Shown here one piece after another: positions 7,745-15,579 of a stretch of 20,263 bases of DNA. Each line of letters starts with the position of its first letter. Within the stretch, counting starts at the first letter, position 1. The notes beneath the pieces are model-generated. The model ran no database searches and was not told the DNA's origin. It saw only the letters and a list, made by a program, of their open reading frames with translations. The stretch is from Oscillospiraceae bacterium (GTDB lineage Bacteria > Bacillota > Clostridia > Oscillospirales > Oscillospiraceae), in the NCBI GenBank assembly GCA_017400415.1, contig JAFPTE010000092.1:1-20263 (forward strand). Direction: 5' to 3'. A program made the position numbers and the translations under genes.

Positions 7745-9535
7745 TCAGGCGTCGCCGGTACGGGTGGCGGTGACCACGCCGTTCTTCAGGGTGACGGTGT
7801 ACTTGCCGGTCCTGGTGAGCATGACGTTGCCGCCGTCGGCAGTGCCGAACCAGGTGACGGAGCCGTCCTCGCCCACAGTGACCACCTTGATGGCAGCGAT
7901 CTCATCGGCGCCCAGCCAGGAGGCAGGTGCCTTCTGGGCGAAGGTGATCTCAAAGGTATCGCCGCCCATGGGGGTGGAGAAGCTGCTGGCCCAGTCCTCG
8001 CCGGAGGGCAGGGTGCCTACCAGGAAGTTGCCGGTAATCTTCTGAGCCTCGATATAGCCCTCACCCTCGCCGGTCAGGTGGAGGGTGATGCGATAGGTGC
8101 CGTAGGAGTCAATCATCAGGTTCTCCCCGTCGCCCTTCTGGCCGAACCACAGGTCGGCGGAGCTGTTGGAGAAGCCGTAAACGCCCTTCACGGCGCCCTT
8201 CTTGCCGGCGTCCTTAATCCAGGAGGCGGTGTCGGCCTCGGTAAAGGTGTAGATAAGGGTGTAGGTGGTGTCGTCGACCTTCTGGAACTGGTGGTCAACG
8301 GCGGTGCAATCCCAGTGGTCAGCGCCGTCCACAACGCCGGCCAGGAAGTAGCCGGGCTGGCAGGTTACCACGGCGGCGGAGTCGGTGGCCACGTTATAGG
8401 TGATCTTGTACTGGCCGGGCTTCAGGAACAGGTTGTTGCCGCCGGCAGCGGTGAGGGTCCAGGTTTCGGCGTCAGCGGTGGTCTCGGAAACGCCGTACCA
8501 GGAGCCGGAAATCTCGTTGGCAACCTTCAGGGCAGCGGTCTTGGTCTTGTAGGGGTTGTTCTCGTCCGTGGCGGTCCAGTCAGCCAGCATCTCGTCGGTG
8601 ACGGTGATGGTGAAGGTGAACTCCTCCCGGAGAGCGTCGGTGGTCATCTGATATGCCTCAGAGGCGCTCCAATCGTTCATGGTGCCCTTAAGGTACATAT
8701 CGTGGGTCATGGTGAGCTCGGGGGCGTCACCGGTGCGCTCCATGTGGATGATATCATAGTCGTTGGAGCCCGGGTTGGTCTCCATTCTGATGGTATAGAT
8801 ACCGCTCTTGGCCACGTTGATGTTCCAGCCCTTGGGGCTGTCGCCGAAGCCGCCGTTGGCGAAGAACCAGCGCTCGCCGCCTACCTTGACCTCGCCTACC
8901 ACGTCGCCGTCAGCCTGCGCCAGGGCGGTATAGCCCTCCAGGTAGCCCACGCCGTGCTGGCCGGTCCAGGTGCCCTTCACACGAATCTGGAAGGCGTCGC
9001 CCTCATAGAGGGTCACGTTCTCCATGACGAACAGGTTCTTGTCCTTGTCTGCGGTCTTGGTGAGCTTGAAGTTCTCCTCGGTCTCCGCAGCCTCAGACCA
9101 GTTGGAGCCCTTCAGGGTGCCTGCGCCGGAGCCGATGAGGCACCAGGTGGTGGTATCGGGCACCAGGGCTCCCTTGAAGCCGGCGAACAGGTCCGTATCC
9201 TCGTTGACTGCGGTGTTAAAGTCGAACAGCTGAGTCTTGGAGGCCTCGGCGTACCAGGCCATGAAGGTGGAATCGGCCTTCTCCGGGGTCCAGGAGGTGA
9301 GCTTGGAGCCCTTCTCCACCTGCTCCTCCTTCAGAAGCTTGGTGCCGTCATACCAGGAAACAGTTACCTTCGGGGTCTTGGGTGTGTCGTCGGGCTTGGG
9401 GTCGGTCTGCTGGCCCTTGGGGTCCTCATTCTCCCCGCCCTGGGGCTGATTGGCCGGGCCGCAGCCGGCCAGAACGCCGCAGAGCATTGCTGCGCAGAGC
9501 AGCAGCGCCAGGATAATGCTAAAATTTCTTCTCAT
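7745..9535 (-). CDS. Multi-module cell-surface lipoprotein, putative starch/glycan-binding protein
   Basis: 596 residues. A lipoprotein signal (LAGC, lipid cysteine C25) is followed by a Pro/Asp/Gln linker to about 55. Residues 56-120 resemble an InlB/Listeria-Bacteroides-type beta repeat (VSWYDGTKLLKEEQVEKG, MAWYAEASKT). Four beta-rich modules follow at roughly 128-270, 277-394, 395-501 and 502-596. Their shared pattern is an opening [YF]L.G, a later W[YF][FG] and a closing G.Y.[IV] strand, for example YLKGTMNDW at 281, FLAGVVDG at 397 and FLVGTLPSG at 504. Many exposed tryptophans fit sugar stacking. No catalytic motif is seen. Position as first gene after a promoter and directly before malE suggests capture of starch or maltodextrin at the surface, in the manner of SusE/SusF or ruminococcal starch-adherence proteins. 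That function is inference; the modular lipoprotein architecture is visible. The ATG has an AGGAGG site. Confidence 0.75.
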   Translation of the reverse strand: MRRNFSIILALLLCAAMLCGVLAGCGPANQPQGGENEDPKGQQTDPKPDDTPKTPKVTVSWYDGTKLLKEEQVEKGSKLTSWTPEKADSTFMAWYAEASKTQLFDFNTAVNEDTDLFAGFKGALVPDTTTWCLIGSGAGTLKGSNWSEAAETEENFKLTKTADKDKNLFVMENVTLYEGDAFQIRVKGTWTGQHGVGYLEGYTALAQADGDVVGEVKVGGERWFFANGGFGDSPKGWNINVAKSGIYTIRMETNPGSNDYDIIHMERTGDAPELTMTHDMYLKGTMNDWSASEAYQMTTDALREEFTFTITVTDEMLADWTATDENNPYKTKTAALKVANEISGSWYGVSETTADAETWTLTAAGGNNLFLKPGQYKITYNVATDSAAVVTCQPGYFLAGVVDGADHWDCTAVDHQFQKVDDTTYTLIYTFTEADTASWIKDAGKKGAVKGVYGFSNSSADLWFGQKGDGENLMIDSYGTYRITLHLTGEGEGYIEAQKITGNFLVGTLPSGEDWASSFSTPMGGDTFEITFAQKAPASWLGADEIAAIKVVTVGEDGSVTWFGTADGGNVMLTRTGKYTVTLKNGVVTATRTGDA

Positions 9536-9561
9536 GATTGTTCCTCCTATATTTTAGTCCC

Positions 9562-9591
9562 ATTATATTACCTTCGCCGAAGCGATTGTAA
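9562..9591 (-). promoter_or_regulatory. Promoter of the lipoprotein-malEFG operon with an overlapping imperfect palindrome
   Basis: On the minus strand a perfect -10 TATAAT (9562-9567) lies 18 bases from a weak -35 TTACAA (9586-9591). The start of transcription would be about 20 bases before the AUG, with AGGAGG between. The whole spacer plus -35 is an imperfect palindrome (9568-9591): TTAC, two bases, TCGC, TTCG, GCGA, two bases, GTAA. A repressor bound there would block RNA polymerase. As RNA the centre could form a UUCG tetraloop, but it would lie upstream of the start site and has no T tract. Confidence 0.6.
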
Positions 9592-9593
9592 CC

Positions 9594-12278
9594 TTACTTT
9601 CTGACCAGCAGAACGCTCTTTCCGGGGGCCTTCCCGGCGCCCTCCAGGGTGCCCTGGCCTCCCAGAAGGACGGTCCAGGTGCCGGCGGGCAGGCTGAAGC
9701 TCAGCTCCTCGCTGCCGGGGTTGATGTACGCCATTGCCACCACATTCCCCCTAAATCTCCAGGTGACCTCCAGGGCGTAGCCGTCCAGGGTCCTTACGGA
9801 GGCGTCCGCCTGCCGGAGGAAGTCGTTCTCCCGGCGGAGCCTGATAAGCTCACGGTAAAACTCCATGACCTCCAGGGCCTTGCTGCCGGGCTTCAGAGCC
9901 TCCCAGTCGATGTTGTTCACATCGTCGGAGCTCTTGTAGCTGTTCTCGTCCCCGCCCTTGGTGCGGAGCATCTCCTCACCGGCCAGGAAGAAGGGAGTGC
10001 CCCGGCTTATCATAACGATGCTGATGCCCAGCTTGTTCATCCTGATAAGCTCCTCCTCGGAAGCGGAGGGGTTGGACATTTTCAGCTTATCCCAGAGCGT
10101 GTTGTTGTCGTGGGCGGACATGTAGTTTATCACCATGGAGTTATCCACGGTCCAGTCCACGCCCTCGGTCTTCCTGCCGCCCTTAATGCCGAAGGCCACC
10201 TTGGGTGCGGAGTCCTTGGAGGCGGAGCCGTTGATGTAGCCCTGGCTGGCGGATGTGAAGACGCTGCCCTTGAGGCCGTCCCGGATGGCGTCATTGAAGA
10301 CGGCCACGGCGCCGATGGCGTCCCCGGTGGGCTTGATTTTTTTGATGTTCCCCTGGTTTGCCTGTCTGGAGGCTGCCAGAGGCGTGGAGCCGCCGGTCCA
10401 GCCCTCGCCGTAGATTATGGCCTTGGGGTTTATCTCATGGACCGCCGTCTCGATGGCCTGCATGGTCTCCACATCGTGGAGTGCCATAAGGTCAAAGCGG
10501 AAGCCGTCGATTTTGTACTCCTCTGCCCAGAGCTTCACGCTGTCCACCATGAACTTGCGGAACATGACCCGGTCGGAGGCGGTCTCGTTGCCGCAGCCGG
10601 AGCCGTTGGCCGGTGCGCCGGAGGCTGTGTAGCGGTAGTAGTAATACGGAACGATCTTGTTCAGGCTGGAGTTGATGTCATAGGTGTGGTTGTACACCAC
10701 GTCCATTATGACGCCGATGCCCTCCCGGTGGAGGCTCCGGACGGCGTATTTCAGCTCGGATACCCTGGTCTCTCCGTTTGCCGGGTCCGTTGAATAGCTG
10801 CCCTCCGGCACGTTGTAGTTCTTCGGGTCGTAGCCCCAGTTGAACTGGGGCTCATTGAGCCTTGTCTCGTCCACGGTGGCGTAGTCGTAGATAGGCTGCA
10901 GGTGGACGTGGGTTATGCCCAGGTTTTTCAGATAGTCGACGCCCACCGCCTGGCCGGCGGAGTTTTTGAGCCCCGTCTCCGTGAAGGCCAGGAACTTGCC
11001 CTTATACCTGCTGGCGGCCAGCTTGTTGGAGAAGTCACGGACGTGGACCTCCCAGATAACGGCGTCCTCATAGCTGTTAATGCCCTGGTAATAGTCCGGA
11101 ACGCCCGGCTCAGGAGCGGGATCCAGTGCCCGCATATCCACAACCATGCCCCGGTCCCCGTTGACGCCGGCGGATCTGGCGTAGGGGTCCACGGCCTCCT
11201 GGGTGCCCACGGAGGTGGTGACGGAGTAGGTGTAATAGGTGCCGTGGCCGCAGGAGGCGGAGGCAGACCAGACGCCCTTCTCCCCCCGCACCATATCCAG
11301 GACCTCGTAGGCTCCCCCGCCGCTTCCGGAGCGGAACAGGTTGAGCTTTACCTGGCTGGCGGTAGGAGCCCAGACCTTGAAGGCCGTGCTCTTCCCGTCA
11401 GGGCTCAGGACGGCCCCCAGGTCGTCCCCGTCATAGTAATACGCATCGATAAAGTCCTGGGAGTCGAAAATATCCGTAGGCACGGCAGGTCTCTCACCGT
11501 AGCCCTTTATCTCCACGGTGTAGGCCCGGGACACGTCCACCGGCTCGGCAAGAGTGATGACGCCGGTCGTGGTGGTGTTGCCCAGGGCGGAGAGGGAGGC
11601 TACCTCCACAGTCCTTCCGCCGCTTGTAACCTTAATATCGTCCTTTGCCGCAAGGCTCACAGCGGGAGTTACGAAATATCTTATCTCCGTGGGGGAAACA
11701 ATGCCCGCCAGGGTAAAGAGCTTGATCTGGGTCAAGGTCTTGCCTCCGTCCTCACTGGTGTACTGGCTGCCGTCGCCGGTCTTCAGATAGATGACGGTGT
11801 CCTCCCCGGTGATGACGGCAAAGCGGTCCTCGGCGAAGTCCTTGTTGGCGGTGCCCCAGGAGGCGCCGCCGGGCTCAGAGCAGTCCGTGCGGACGATGAA
11901 GCCCACCTGGCTCACGCCCTGGGGCACGTTCACCTGGCACTTCACGCCGTATTCGCAGGGGTGGAAGGAATAGCCGCTGCCGTCCTTGCCCTCCCACCAC
12001 ATCCAGACGTCGCACTTGGAGTAGTCGACGGCGCCCTTCCAGTACAGGGTCAGAAGATTGCAGCCCTCCTCCCGCCGGAGATGAAACTCCGGCTCCAAGG
12101 GCAGCTTCTCATCCGGTGTCTGTGTGCCCTCGGCGGGGTTCTGCCCCTCCGGCTCCTGCTCCTGGCTCTGCGCCGGAGCATCGGGTATCTCAGGATTGTC
12201 TGCAGGCTTCACGGCGCAGGAGCTCAGCAGGCTCAGCACCATGATTACGGCCAGAAAAAGTGACAGCCTCTTCTTCAT
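9594..12278 (-). CDS. pulA: Secreted type I pullulanase lipoprotein (GH13, with CBM41 and CBM48)
   Basis: 894 residues. Lipoprotein signal SLLSSC with lipid cysteine C21, then a Pro/Glu/Gln-rich linker to about 60. Residues 64-170 look like a CBM41 pullulanase-type starch-binding domain (LTLYWKG, CDVWMWWEGKDG). An Ig-like segment follows, then CBM48 at about 285-360 (AFKVWAPTASQVKLNLF). The pullulanase signature is FNWGYDPKNYN from 479. GH13 residues are complete: DVVYNH at 526-531, nucleophile D596 in GFRFD, acid/base E625 in YGEGW, and HD at 723-724. The enzyme cuts alpha-1,6 branch points of pullulan, amylopectin or glycogen fragments at the cell surface and supplies linear dextrins to the transporter. 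The ATG at 12278 is chosen over the in-frame ATG at 12296 because AAAGGGG stands 9 bases before it and the signal peptide then starts MKKR. Confidence 0.95.
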   Translation of the reverse strand: MKKRLSLFLAVIMVLSLLSSCAVKPADNPEIPDAPAQSQEQEPEGQNPAEGTQTPDEKLPLEPEFHLRREEGCNLLTLYWKGAVDYSKCDVWMWWEGKDGSGYSFHPCEYGVKCQVNVPQGVSQVGFIVRTDCSEPGGASWGTANKDFAEDRFAVITGEDTVIYLKTGDGSQYTSEDGGKTLTQIKLFTLAGIVSPTEIRYFVTPAVSLAAKDDIKVTSGGRTVEVASLSALGNTTTTGVITLAEPVDVSRAYTVEIKGYGERPAVPTDIFDSQDFIDAYYYDGDDLGAVLSPDGKSTAFKVWAPTASQVKLNLFRSGSGGGAYEVLDMVRGEKGVWSASASCGHGTYYTYSVTTSVGTQEAVDPYARSAGVNGDRGMVVDMRALDPAPEPGVPDYYQGINSYEDAVIWEVHVRDFSNKLAASRYKGKFLAFTETGLKNSAGQAVGVDYLKNLGITHVHLQPIYDYATVDETRLNEPQFNWGYDPKNYNVPEGSYSTDPANGETRVSELKYAVRSLHREGIGVIMDVVYNHTYDINSSLNKIVPYYYYRYTASGAPANGSGCGNETASDRVMFRKFMVDSVKLWAEEYKIDGFRFDLMALHDVETMQAIETAVHEINPKAIIYGEGWTGGSTPLAASRQANQGNIKKIKPTGDAIGAVAVFNDAIRDGLKGSVFTSASQGYINGSASKDSAPKVAFGIKGGRKTEGVDWTVDNSMVINYMSAHDNNTLWDKLKMSNPSASEEELIRMNKLGISIVMISRGTPFFLAGEEMLRTKGGDENSYKSSDDVNNIDWEALKPGSKALEVMEFYRELIRLRRENDFLRQADASVRTLDGYALEVTWRFRGNVVAMAYINPGSEELSFSLPAGTWTVLLGGQGTLEGAGKAPGKSVLLVRK

Positions 12279-12305
12279 CTGAATTGCCCCTTTCATTGCA
12301 CGTAT

Positions 12306-12334
12306 GTTTTAACACTTTTGACCAAGATTGTCAA
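12306..12334 (-). promoter_or_regulatory. Promoter of pulA
   Basis: Minus strand: perfect -35 TTGACA (12329-12334), a 17-base spacer and -10 TAAAAC (12306-12311), placing the start site about 20 bases before the pulA ATG. The -35 is the left arm of an inverted repeat, TTGAC / GTCAA with a 7-base spacer, that could be a regulator site; this part is weak evidence. Confidence 0.6.
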
Positions 12335-12386
12335 GTCCCTGAGGGCTTCTTTTGTGTATCCTTAATAGATTAAAGCGATGGTCAAT

Positions 12387-12429
12387 AAAAAAACACTCAG
12401 AGGGCGCAAGGTCCGCTGAGTGTTTTTTT
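12387..12429 (-). terminator. Bidirectional hairpin terminator after the SbcD-YhaN-lipoprotein operon
   Basis: Arms AAACACTCAG (12391-12400) and CTGAGTGTTT (12416-12425) form a 10-bp stem with a 15-base loop. There are seven As before the stem and seven Ts after it, so a T tract follows the hairpin on both strands. It begins directly after the stop of the lipoprotein gene at 12431 and insulates pulA from read-through of that operon. Confidence 0.9.
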
Positions 12430-12430
12430 G

Positions 12431-13291
12431 TTAATCCGTGAATACCGACCAGTCTGTAGCAGCCCAGTCCGGGCTGGCAGCAACGGGGTTTTCCGCCAGC
12501 TCCCACAGGGCGTCCACCACCCGGGACCACTCCCCCTCGTGGAGGGAGGCGTAGGCCCGGAAGTCAAGGGCGGTCTCCCCTGCCGGAGCTGTGCTCAGGT
12601 CCCCCGCCGGGGTGCCCATGGGCAGCAGGGCCCCGGCCCCCGGGTCCCAGTTATCTCCCAGCCAGTCCAGAAAGTCCAGCACGTCCCCGGTCTCCTCTTC
12701 GGTCCTGCCGGCCCTGGCCAGAAGCCCCACGTATTCCGCAGTCCAGAACTGCTCCTCCGGGGCGGGGGCAAGGCCGCACATCACGTCCCAGAGGGCCTGC
12801 CAGCCCTGGGCTTTCACTCCGCAGGCGGGGCTTGCCGGGTCCAGAAAGGGGTAGAGCACCGGCAGAACGCTGTTTTTTGCAGGCCGGACGGAGAGGCCGT
12901 AGGCCCGGTCCGTAATGACCCGGTCCCCGCACCTGGAAAGCCAGGCGGGCTCCCAGGCCATGAGCTCCGGCCCCTGGCCCCCGCAGGCTCTGCCCCAGAA
13001 GAAGTCGTCAAACCCCAGAAGCAGGTCCCCGTCGGTCATTTCGCCCAGGGCCGGCCGCAGCTCCACCGAGTAGCCCGCAGTCCGGGCCTTTTCCTCAAGG
13101 GCGGCGGTATTCCCGGCGGTGGAGGCATAGATGATTATCTTATAGGGCTCCGGCATCGGGTCCTGCTCCGGGTCCGGCTCCGGGTCTGTCAGGGGCGGCT
13201 GGGGAGGGGGCTCCGGGGTCTCCGGCACCGTGCAGGCGGAAAGGCCAAGGCAAAGGGCCAGACATATAAGAAACGGAACAAATCTTCTCAT
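12431..13291 (-). CDS. Lipoprotein of unknown function, possibly a divergent solute-binding fold
   Basis: 286 residues. Lipoprotein signal with LSAC (lipid cysteine C20), then a Pro/Glu/Asp-rich linker to about 48 (PEPDPEQDPMPEP). The remaining domain begins with a hydrophobic strand, YKIIIYASTAG, followed by DGDLLLGFDDFFWG and RAYGLSVRPAKNSVLPVLYPF, a layout that recalls type 2 periplasmic-binding proteins, but no family signature is clear. A large share of tryptophan and acidic residues lies in the C-terminal half. Its ATG overlaps the ATPase stop as ATGA, so translation is coupled to the YhaN-like gene, and the operon ends in a terminator right after it. A role outside the membrane with that ATPase is possible but not shown. 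The reading frame and lipidation are well supported; the function is not recognised. Confidence 0.75.
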   Translation of the reverse strand: MRRFVPFLICLALCLGLSACTVPETPEPPPQPPLTDPEPDPEQDPMPEPYKIIIYASTAGNTAALEEKARTAGYSVELRPALGEMTDGDLLLGFDDFFWGRACGGQGPELMAWEPAWLSRCGDRVITDRAYGLSVRPAKNSVLPVLYPFLDPASPACGVKAQGWQALWDVMCGLAPAPEEQFWTAEYVGLLARAGRTEEETGDVLDFLDWLGDNWDPGAGALLPMGTPAGDLSTAPAGETALDFRAYASLHEGEWSRVVDALWELAENPVAASPDWAATDWSVFTD

Positions 13292-15579
13292 ACGGAGCCT
13301 CTTATGATCCTCACGTCGTCCCTGCCCTCCAGGGCGTCGGCCTCCCGTCTGTGGCAGGAGAACAGGATAACCTGCCGCTTTTCGGCGATTTTTGCCAGCA
13401 GGTCCAGGGCCTCCAGCATCCGCCGGTCGTCAAAGTTCAGCAGGGCGTCGTCCAGGATGATGGGGCAGGGGTCCTCCCCGCCCAGTATGAGCTCGCACAT
13501 GGCGAGGCGCAGGGAGAAATAAATCTCGTCGGCGGTGCCGTCGGAGAGGCTGAGAACGTTTCTGGAGGAGGTATCCCCCAGGCTCCTGGCGGCGGCGTCA
13601 AAGCCCCGGTCGAAGCTGAGCTTCTCGTACCTTCCGTCTGTGAGCCGCTCCATATACTCCCCGGCCTTCTTGGAAATCAGGGGCGAAAACCGGGTGGTCA
13701 GCTCCGTGTTGGCCTCAGCGAGCACGTCGGCGGCCAGGCCCAGGGCCCGGTACTTCTCCTCCTGGGTGTCGATCTGTTCCTTGATGGCCTGTATCCTGCC
13801 CTCAAGAATGGCCGGGTCGCCCAGGGTGTGCTGCTCGCCGGTGAGCACGTCAAAGCGCCGTGTGGCCTCCGTAAGCTGGGCCTGGGTGCGGATAAGGGCG
13901 GCGGCGGTGTCCTCCCGGTCCCGGAGAGGCACGGCCAGATAGCCCTCCTCCGGCTCCGGCTGGCCCCCGTACTGGTGGACCATGGTCTCATAGACGGAGC
14001 GGGTGGAGCTCAGGTCGAATTCCGCCCGGTTGTGCTCCTCGATAAGGGCCTCCGTATCCGTAATGGCCTTCTGAATCTCGGCGCCGTTCTTCACCTCCGG
14101 CATAAGGAGCCGGACCTGGCTGATGGCCCTGTCCTCCGCATCCTGGGAGGCCTGGGCTGCGCTGTCATAGTTTGCCCTGGCGGCGTCCCGGGCGGTTTCC
14201 AGGCCGCTGCGGGACCGAAGAAGGCCCGTATAGGTGTAGACCATGCCGGAGAGCTTGTCGGCGGAGGTGACGCCGTAGCGGCTCAGAAGCTCCGCCAGGC
14301 GCTTTTCCTCCTGGGAGGGACCCGGCCGCCACAGAAGCAGGATGAGCCCCGCCAGCACCAGTACGCCCCCGGCTATGATGCCGTAAAGGTTGAAGCCCAC
14401 ATAGGCCTCCACCCCCGCAAACCAGACGGAGAAGCCCGTCAGAACGCCGGAGAAGACGATTGCCAGAATAATGCCCAGGGTCATGAGGGTGATGGGCACC
14501 GCCCGGGCGATGGGCTTTTTCTGCTTTTTCTTTGCCCTGGCCTCCACCTCACCGGTCACCCGGGCCAGCTCCAGGGCCTCCTCCTCGGAAAGGTCCCTGA
14601 GGGGGGAGGCTGCGCACTTGGCTTCCAGGTCGCTGAGATTTTTCTCCGCCTGCCAGAGGGCCTTTTCTGCGTCGTTTCTCACCTTTCGCAGGGGGGCGAT
14701 GGAGGCGGCGTTGTCCCGCATCTCCGAAATATCGCCGCGGGTTATGAGGCGGCCGTCTCTGGTGAGCTTCTCCCGGAGCTCCTTTTCCCGCTCCTGGGCC
14801 CGCTCAAGCTTTTTCCCGGTCTCGATTATCTTTCTTGCGGCGGCCCGGCGCTCCAGCTTGTCGTGGGTCCGCATATCCTCCTCCAGAGCCTCCTTCTGGG
14901 AGGCAAGGCGCTGGACTGCGGCACGCATATCGGCCTTCTCTGCGGCGGCGGACTCCACCTTCTCCAGGTCGCATCTGGCCTGGCTCAGGTCCGCCTCCAG
15001 GGCGGGGATGGTGCCCGTGCGGTTATAGCGGAGCTTCCGCTGCCAGGAGCGGAGAAGCTCGTCCGCCTCCGTGAAGGAGGACTGCTCGTCCCCGGAGAAG
15101 ACCAGGCCGGAAATGCGCTTTTCCAGGTCCGCGGTCTGATTGACCCGCAGCTCCGGCCGCCGGATATAGGCGGTGCGCTCGAAGACGTGCTCCGAGACCC
15201 CGGTGAGCTTCTCACCGGCGTTTTCGCCGTTCAGGTCACGGATGAACTCCGCCGTGCCGGTATGGACGGCGATGAGGTTTTTGAAGGGTGCGGAACCCTG
15301 GTTGGTGCGCTGCATGGTGATGCTGCTGCCCTGATGCTCCAGCTCCATGGTGCCGGCGGTGGGGCTGCCGTCCCAGGGCTTATAGCGGCTCTTGGCCGCC
15401 AGATGGCCGGAGCGGTCCCGCTCCGATGAGTCGATGCCGTACAGCATAGCCTTTATGAAGGCGCACCAGGTGCTCTTGCCGTACTCATTGGGTGCGTTGA
15501 TGATATTGAGGCCGTCCCCCAGCTCCAGGGTGGCGTTTTTCAGCTTGCCGAAGGTGGCCGTCATCTTTCTTATCTTCAC
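13288..15579 (-). CDS. Membrane-embedded Rad50/SbcC-like ATPase (YhaN family)
   Basis: 763 residues. Walker A is NAPNEYGKST at 28-37, with the EYGKST form common in YhaN-like proteins. Long coiled-coil stretches lie at about 185-350 and 425-640. Between them are two membrane helices (about 361-383 and 398-417) in the place where Rad50/SbcC carry the zinc-hook CxxC; no hook is seen. The C-terminal lobe has the ABC signature LSDGTADEIYFSLR from 678 and Walker B CPIILDDALLNF from 705, so the ATPase is complete. It should pair with the nuclease upstream as an SbcCD-like DNA-end machine held at the membrane. The GTG at 15579 is chosen: it forms a GTGA overlap with the nuclease stop, has GGAGG 10 bases before it, and gives the family-typical start MKIRKMTATFGKLKN. 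An upstream GTG at 15588 has its site too close. Confidence 0.88.
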   Translation of the reverse strand: MKIRKMTATFGKLKNATLELGDGLNIINAPNEYGKSTWCAFIKAMLYGIDSSERDRSGHLAAKSRYKPWDGSPTAGTMELEHQGSSITMQRTNQGSAPFKNLIAVHTGTAEFIRDLNGENAGEKLTGVSEHVFERTAYIRRPELRVNQTADLEKRISGLVFSGDEQSSFTEADELLRSWQRKLRYNRTGTIPALEADLSQARCDLEKVESAAAEKADMRAAVQRLASQKEALEEDMRTHDKLERRAAARKIIETGKKLERAQEREKELREKLTRDGRLITRGDISEMRDNAASIAPLRKVRNDAEKALWQAEKNLSDLEAKCAASPLRDLSEEEALELARVTGEVEARAKKKQKKPIARAVPITLMTLGIILAIVFSGVLTGFSVWFAGVEAYVGFNLYGIIAGGVLVLAGLILLLWRPGPSQEEKRLAELLSRYGVTSADKLSGMVYTYTGLLRSRSGLETARDAARANYDSAAQASQDAEDRAISQVRLLMPEVKNGAEIQKAITDTEALIEEHNRAEFDLSSTRSVYETMVHQYGGQPEPEEGYLAVPLRDREDTAAALIRTQAQLTEATRRFDVLTGEQHTLGDPAILEGRIQAIKEQIDTQEEKYRALGLAADVLAEANTELTTRFSPLISKKAGEYMERLTDGRYEKLSFDRGFDAAARSLGDTSSRNVLSLSDGTADEIYFSLRLAMCELILGGEDPCPIILDDALLNFDDRRMLEALDLLAKIAEKRQVILFSCHRREADALEGRDDVRIIRGSV

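Noticed and set aside
5257..7773. An 838-codon open frame on the plus strand, antisense to malF and malE
   Set aside because: Its protein is made of Gly, Val, His, Leu and Ala runs typical of the complement of GC-rich genes, has no family motif, and lies exactly opposite well-recognised transporter genes.
9568..9591. Hairpin with UUCG loop after pulA as a rho-independent terminator
   Set aside because: The stem is short and interrupted, and no T tract follows on the minus strand; it overlaps a promoter, so an operator is the better reading.
7592..9604. A 670-codon plus-strand open frame opposite the surface lipoprotein
   Set aside because: It has the same shadow composition, no ribosome binding site, and the minus-strand gene has a signal peptide, a strong AGGAGG site and a promoter.
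12306..12386. Possible CcpA (cre) or other shared operator between the two starch promoters
   Set aside because: By eye neither promoter matches the cre pattern over the central CG and flanks. The only shared short strings (ACAATC, ATCGCTT) are too short to support a common operator.
12309..12530. A small 73-codon minus-strand frame across the terminator
   Set aside because: It overlaps the lipoprotein gene in another frame, has no ribosome binding site, and reads through the terminator hairpin.
13351..15429. A 692-codon plus-strand open frame opposite the YhaN-like ATPase
   Set aside because: The minus strand has intact Walker A, signature and Walker B motifs; the plus frame has none and only low-complexity composition.
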